Of a DNA stretch of 64,000 nucleotides, positions 60,806 through 64,000 are shown piece after piece. This DNA comes from Gammaproteobacteria bacterium (GTDB taxonomy: Bacteria > Pseudomonadota > Gammaproteobacteria > Steroidobacterales > Rariloculaceae): NCBI GenBank assembly GCA_017577365.1, contig PKRJ01000001.1, forward strand, positions 1 through 64,000. The letters are read 5' to 3'. Each line of letters starts with the position of its first letter. Position 1 is the first letter of the stretch. The translations under genes and the position numbers were made by a program. The notes beneath the pieces were generated by a model that was given only the letters and a program-made list of their open reading frames with translations, had not been told where the DNA came from and searched no databases.

Positions 60806-60835
60806 TTTACACTCCGCTCGGCCGGGGAGTACGAT
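60806..60835 (+). promoter_or_regulatory. Promoter of the rpsU-yqeY-dnaG-rpoD operon
   Basis: TTTACA (60806-60811), 18-base spacer, TACGAT (60830-60835). A start near 60842 leaves a leader of about 50 bases to rpsU. Confidence 0.5.
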
Positions 60836-60891
60836 ACCCGGCTCGGATGGCGGGACCGCCGCCGTCGTTCAACCAGTCACGCGAGTACTTG

Positions 60892-61107
60892 ATGCCAAGC
60901 GTCCGAGTAAGAGAAAGCGAACATTTCGATGCCGCGTTGCGCCGCTTCAAGCGCGCCTGCGAAAAGGCGGGTATTCTGACAGAGCTCCGCAGACGAGAGT
61001 ACTACGAAAAGCCGACGCAGGAGCGCAAGCGCAAGAAGGCGGCCGCGATCAAGCGCCACCTGAAACGCAACGCCCGTCTACTGTCACGGCGGCAGCGCCT
61101 ATACTGA
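60892..61107 (+). CDS. rpsU: 30S ribosomal protein S21
   Basis: 71 aa, identical in length to E. coli S21. Sequence starts MPSVRVRESEHFDAALRRFK, then KAGILTELRRREYYEKPTQE and a very basic tail ending RRQRLY. First gene of the macromolecular synthesis operon. Its weak ribosome site is common for rpsU. Confidence 0.97.
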   Translation: MPSVRVRESEHFDAALRRFKRACEKAGILTELRRREYYEKPTQERKRKKAAAIKRHLKRNARLLSRRQRLY

Positions 61108-61137
61108 TTCCCGAAAACACGATCCGGTCTCGGTCCG

Positions 61138-61587
61138 ATGTCTCTCAAGGGCCGTTTGGAAGAGGACATGAAGGCCGCCCTTCGCTCCGGCGACAAGGTG
61201 CGGCTCGGTGCGTTGCGTCTCGCGCTCGCCGCGATCAAGCAACGTGAGGTCGATTCCCGTCATCCGCTCGACGACGCAGGCGTGCAAGGCGTCCTCGAGC
61301 GGATGATCAAGCAGGCCCGGGACGCGCTCGCGCAGTACCGGGAGGGCGGCCGCGAGGACCTCGTCGAGAAGGAAGAGGCCGAGATTGCGGTGCTGCAGAG
61401 CTACCTGCCGGAGCCTTTGACCGACGAGGAGCTCGACGAGCTGATCGCCGACACGATCGACGAGGTCGGTGCCCGAGGTCTCAACGATATCGGGAAGGTG
61501 ATGGCGGCGTTGAAATCGAAGGCCGCGGGCCGTGCCGACATGCGCGAGGTCAACTCCCGTGTCCGCGCCGCGCTCGCGGACGAGTAG
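61138..61587 (+). CDS. GatB/YqeY domain-containing protein
   Basis: 149 aa. Helical domain related to the tail of GatB amidotransferase: MSLKGRLEEDMKAALRSGDK, LRLALAAIKQREVDS, EIAVLQSYLPEPLTDEEL and GRADMREVNSRVRAAL. The role of free YqeY proteins is unsettled (a tRNA-dependent amidotransferase accessory has been suggested). It lies between rpsU and dnaG as in Pseudomonas and many other gammaproteobacteria. Confidence 0.93.
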   Translation: MSLKGRLEEDMKAALRSGDKVRLGALRLALAAIKQREVDSRHPLDDAGVQGVLERMIKQARDALAQYREGGREDLVEKEEAEIAVLQSYLPEPLTDEELDELIADTIDEVGARGLNDIGKVMAALKSKAAGRADMREVNSRVRAALADE

Positions 61588-61662
61588 CGGCGGAGACCGC
61601 CACGGCTGCGAAGCCCGCTGCTTCGATTCGACTCCGCTCAGCCGATCCCGACCGGCCGGCGG

Positions 61663-63384
61663 ATGAGCCGAATCCCGCAAACCTTCATCGATGAGCTGAT
61701 CGCGAGAGCGGATATCGTCGACGTGGTCGGCTCACGCGTCGCGTTGAAGAAAGCGGGCCGCGACTACAAGGGGCTTTGCCCGTTTCACAACGAGAAGACC
61801 CCGTCGTTCACGGTGAGTCCGTCGAAGGGCTTCTTCCATTGCTTCGGCTGCGGCGCGAACGGCACCGCGCTCGGCTTTCTGATGCGCTACGACAACCTCG
61901 GTTTCCGCGAGGCGGTCGAGGCGCTCGCCGAGATGGTCGGGCTCCCCGTGCCCGAGGTCGCGCGGACGGATCCGCAGCCCACGGACGATGGGCTGATACC
62001 CCTCCTCCACGAGGCCGATCAGCTCTACCGGCGGCACCTGCGAGAGACGCCGAAGGCGATCGAATACTTGAAGCGGCGCGGCATCGACGGCGCGACGGCC
62101 GGGCGCTTCGGTCTCGGCTACGCGCCCGACGCCTGGGACACGGTCTTGAAAGCGCTCGGCCGCGGCGACGAGAAGCGCATCGCGCGGCTGCTCGAGGCGG
62201 GACTCCTGGTCCGCGGCGAGAGCGGTCGCGTCTACGACCGTTTCCGCGACCGGATTATGTTTCCTATCCGGAATGCACGCGGCGACGTGATCGGTTTCGG
62301 CGGCCGGGTGATCGGCGCCGGTGAGCCGAAATACCTGAACTCGCCCGAGTCGCCGGTCTTCCACAAGGGGCGCGAGCTTTACGGGCTCTTCGAGGCCCGC
62401 GGCACGCCGGGGCGCCCCGCCGAAATTCTCGTCGTCGAGGGCTATCTCGACGTCGCGAGCCTCGCGCAGTTCGGCGTCGGCCCGGCCGTGGCGACGCTCG
62501 GCACGTCGACGACCGCCGATCACGTCCGCCGCCTGACCCGCCTGTCGGATCGGGTCATCTTCTGCTTCGACGGCGACCACGCGGGCCGGAAGGCGGCGTG
62601 GCGGGCGCTCGAGACGGTCCTGCCGTTCGCCGGCGGCAAGGTCGAGATCAAGTTCCTCTTGTTGCCGGAAGGAGAGGATCCGGATTCGCTCGTACGCGGG
62701 CAGGGTCCGGAAGCCTTCCGCCGCCTGATGGCCGAAGCGCTGCCGCTCTCGACTTTCCTGATCGAGGAGCTAGCGACGCGAATCGACACGAAAGATGTCG
62801 ACGGGCGGGCGCGCCTGGTCGCCGAGGCGAAGCCCCTGCTCGCTCGGATCCCGGCCGGCGTCTATCGGGAGCTATTGATCGAGGAACTTGCGCGGCTTAC
62901 GGGAATCGAACAGTCGCGTTTCGTCGCACTGCTCGAGCCGCAGGCCGCCGCCCCGACACGCGATCGCCCCGCCGCCCCGCCGCCGCCCCGCAAGGGCCGC
63001 TCCGCGATCGGTCGAACGATCACGCTCGTGCTCCACCACCCCGGGGCCGTGGCGCTCGCGGGTGAGGTCGCGGGGCTCGACGAGGTCGACGAGCCGGGGG
63101 CCGCGCTGCTCCGGCGCGTGCTTGAACTCGCGCGGGAACGCCCCGATCTTAAGCTCGCCGGGCTCATCGAGCGCTTCCGGGACGATCCGGACGAAAGACA
63201 TATCGTGAGACTCGCGGCGGAAGAGCCGCCGCTCGTGGAAGACGACACAGCCGCCGCCGCAGTGCTGCGGGATGCCCTCGAGCGTATCGTGCGGGACCAT
63301 GCCGTCGCCGCGCGGAAGCGAGAGCAGGCCGAGGCGCTGCGCCGGGCGCGGCTCGGTGCCGACGGACGTCGCAACTTGACGTAG
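61663..63384 (+). CDS. dnaG: DNA primase DnaG
   Basis: Makes RNA primers at the replication fork. 573 aa. Zinc-binding domain with CPFHNEKTPSFTVSPSKG and HCFGCG (CHCC ligands), RNA polymerase core with YLKRRGIDGATAGRFGLGYAP, TOPRIM with VVEGYLDVASL and FCFDGDHAGRKAA, and a C-terminal DnaB-interacting helical domain (about 440-573) after a proline-rich linker. Confidence 0.97.
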   Translation: MSRIPQTFIDELIARADIVDVVGSRVALKKAGRDYKGLCPFHNEKTPSFTVSPSKGFFHCFGCGANGTALGFLMRYDNLGFREAVEALAEMVGLPVPEVARTDPQPTDDGLIPLLHEADQLYRRHLRETPKAIEYLKRRGIDGATAGRFGLGYAPDAWDTVLKALGRGDEKRIARLLEAGLLVRGESGRVYDRFRDRIMFPIRNARGDVIGFGGRVIGAGEPKYLNSPESPVFHKGRELYGLFEARGTPGRPAEILVVEGYLDVASLAQFGVGPAVATLGTSTTADHVRRLTRLSDRVIFCFDGDHAGRKAAWRALETVLPFAGGKVEIKFLLLPEGEDPDSLVRGQGPEAFRRLMAEALPLSTFLIEELATRIDTKDVDGRARLVAEAKPLLARIPAGVYRELLIEELARLTGIEQSRFVALLEPQAAAPTRDRPAAPPPPRKGRSAIGRTITLVLHHPGAVALAGEVAGLDEVDEPGAALLRRVLELARERPDLKLAGLIERFRDDPDERHIVRLAAEEPPLVEDDTAAAAVLRDALERIVRDHAVAARKREQAEALRRARLGADGRRNLT

Positions 63385-63502
63385 AGACTTGAACTAATCG
63401 ACCCGGCTGCCATCACAAAACGTGAGCACGGCATAGCCTAGGCAGGCCGGATTGCGCTAAAGTGCGCTGTTTTTTAGCCGCCCGAACGAGGAACCAGAGT
63501 CT

Positions 63503-64000
63503 ATGGATACCGCCTCTCATCCTCAGGAAGACGAGCGTCAGTCCCAACTCAAGCTCTTGATTGCCAAGGGCAAAGAGCAGGGTTTCCTGACGTACGCCGA
63601 AGTCAACGATCATCTGCCTAGCGATATCGTCGATCCCGAGCAGATCGAGGATATCGTCAACATGATCAATGACATGGGCATCCCCGTCTTCGAGAAGGCG
63701 CCGGACGCGGAGTCCCTGCTCCTGTCCGACTCGGCCGTCTCGACCGACGACGACGCGGCGGAAGAGGCGGCTGCGGCGCTCGCGACGGTCGACAGCGAGT
63801 TCGGCCGAACGACGGACCCTGTACGAATGTACATGCGCGAGATGGGTACTGTCGAGCTGCTGACTCGCGAAGGGGAAATCCGCATCGCGAAGCGGATCGA
63901 GGAAGGCCTGGACCAGGTGCGCCAGGCGCTCGCGCAGTTCCCCCCCACGTTCGAGCTGCTGAACGAGGCCTACGAGCAGGTGCAGCGGGGCGAGGCTCGC
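63503..64000 (+). CDS. rpoD: RNA polymerase primary sigma factor RpoD, N-terminal part
   Basis: Housekeeping sigma-70; the first 166 residues are in the window and the gene continues beyond it. Region 1.1 is readable (SQLKLLIAKGKEQGFLTYAE, DIVDPEQIEDIVNMINDMGI), then an acidic linker, then the start of region 1.2 (DPVRMYMREMGTVELLTREG). GAGGA lies ten bases before the ATG. In the 118 bases after dnaG a short GCGC hairpin precedes a T-run at 63470-63475; it may attenuate read-through or be chance. Confidence 0.97.
   Translation, partial: MDTASHPQEDERQSQLKLLIAKGKEQGFLTYAEVNDHLPSDIVDPEQIEDIVNMINDMGIPVFEKAPDAESLLLSDSAVSTDDDAAEEAAAALATVDSEFGRTTDPVRMYMREMGTVELLTREGEIRIAKRIEEGLDQVRQALAQFPPTFELLNEAYEQVQRGEAR

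Noticed and set aside
63454..63475. Terminator between dnaG and rpoD
   Set aside because: The stem is only four GC pairs around a loop before the T-run. It may be an attenuator but is too weak to list as a feature.
1..64000. tRNA genes, CRISPR arrays, prophage or insertion sequences
   Set aside because: No cloverleaf-like intergenic sequence, no regularly spaced repeats, and no transposase, integrase or phage protein among the credible genes.

Overview
This window is chromosomal DNA from a high-GC gammaproteobacterium. No single gene names the genus. The gammaproteobacterial blocks are unmistakable: petABC followed by sspA-sspB, rsmI beside lpoA-yraN-diaA, lptC-lptA-lptB-rpoN-hpf-rapZ, ibaG-murA, a pcm-rhodanese-tolC block next to hldE, and rpsU-yqeY-dnaG-rpoD. 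Coding density is very high, gene ends commonly overlap by 1-8 bases, and start and stop choices are consistent throughout. I see no prophage, insertion sequence, CRISPR array, integrase, tRNA or rRNA. It reads as a core-genome segment with a few small accessory pockets.

Layout. 1-2340 (minus): head of the division/cell-wall cluster mraZ-rsmH-ftsL-ftsI, with a readable promoter and MraZ operator. 2600-3370: a lone ribbon-helix-helix-type gene with a palindrome over its start, then the RNase P RNA gene. 3390-7450: rsmI divergent from lpoA-yraN-diaA. 7460-11310 (minus): petA-petB-petC (cytochrome bc1) and sspA-sspB. 11360-14000: a DegS-like protease, murA and ibaG. 14117-20316 (plus): LPS export genes, sigma-54, hibernation factor, rapZ and mgtE. 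20341-20616: nested inverted repeats. 20681-29138 (minus): a carbon-metabolism run tkt-gap-pgk-glycerate kinase-pyk-patatin. 29309-34890: cpdA, rubredoxin, a LON-domain protein, mpl, a membrane protein, rnd and adk. 35012-38583 (plus): pyrophosphate-dependent phosphofructokinase followed by a proton-pumping pyrophosphatase. 38814-41117: a GGDEF-EAL protein. 41389-45343: pcm, rhodanese, tolC, hldE. 45475-48590: a more accessory pocket (c-type cytochrome, M28 peptidase, a broken paiB-like gene, DinB-family protein, an unknown). 48679-51562: split B12-dependent ribonucleotide reductase with NrdR-type boxes. 52086-58812: periplasmic protease, quality-control and RNA genes. 58057-60782: pteridine reductase, folK, folB, tsaD. 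60892-64000: rpsU-yqeY-dnaG-rpoD, cut by the window end.

How the genes fit together. The clearest physiological theme is central carbon metabolism with a pyrophosphate economy. The phosphofructokinase uses PPi (GGND motif), and the next gene encodes a K+-independent membrane pyrophosphatase (GNTTKA motif) that can pump protons using the same PPi. The lower glycolytic/gluconeogenic genes lie about 6 kb away in a separate operon. Respiration through bc1, envelope biogenesis (LpoA, Lpt, MurA, Mpl, HldE, TolC), envelope proteolysis (DegS- and DegQ-like) and deoxyribonucleotide synthesis by an oxygen-indifferent B12 enzyme complete an ordinary free-living aerobic gammaproteobacterial profile. I did not find a wholly new multi-gene system. 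The items most worth a second look are the self-overlapping operator of the small gene at 2648, the nested inverted-repeat element near 20.5 kb, the decayed paiB-like gene at 47.2 kb, the tandem repeats in two leader regions, and a 54-codon frame coupled to cpdA.
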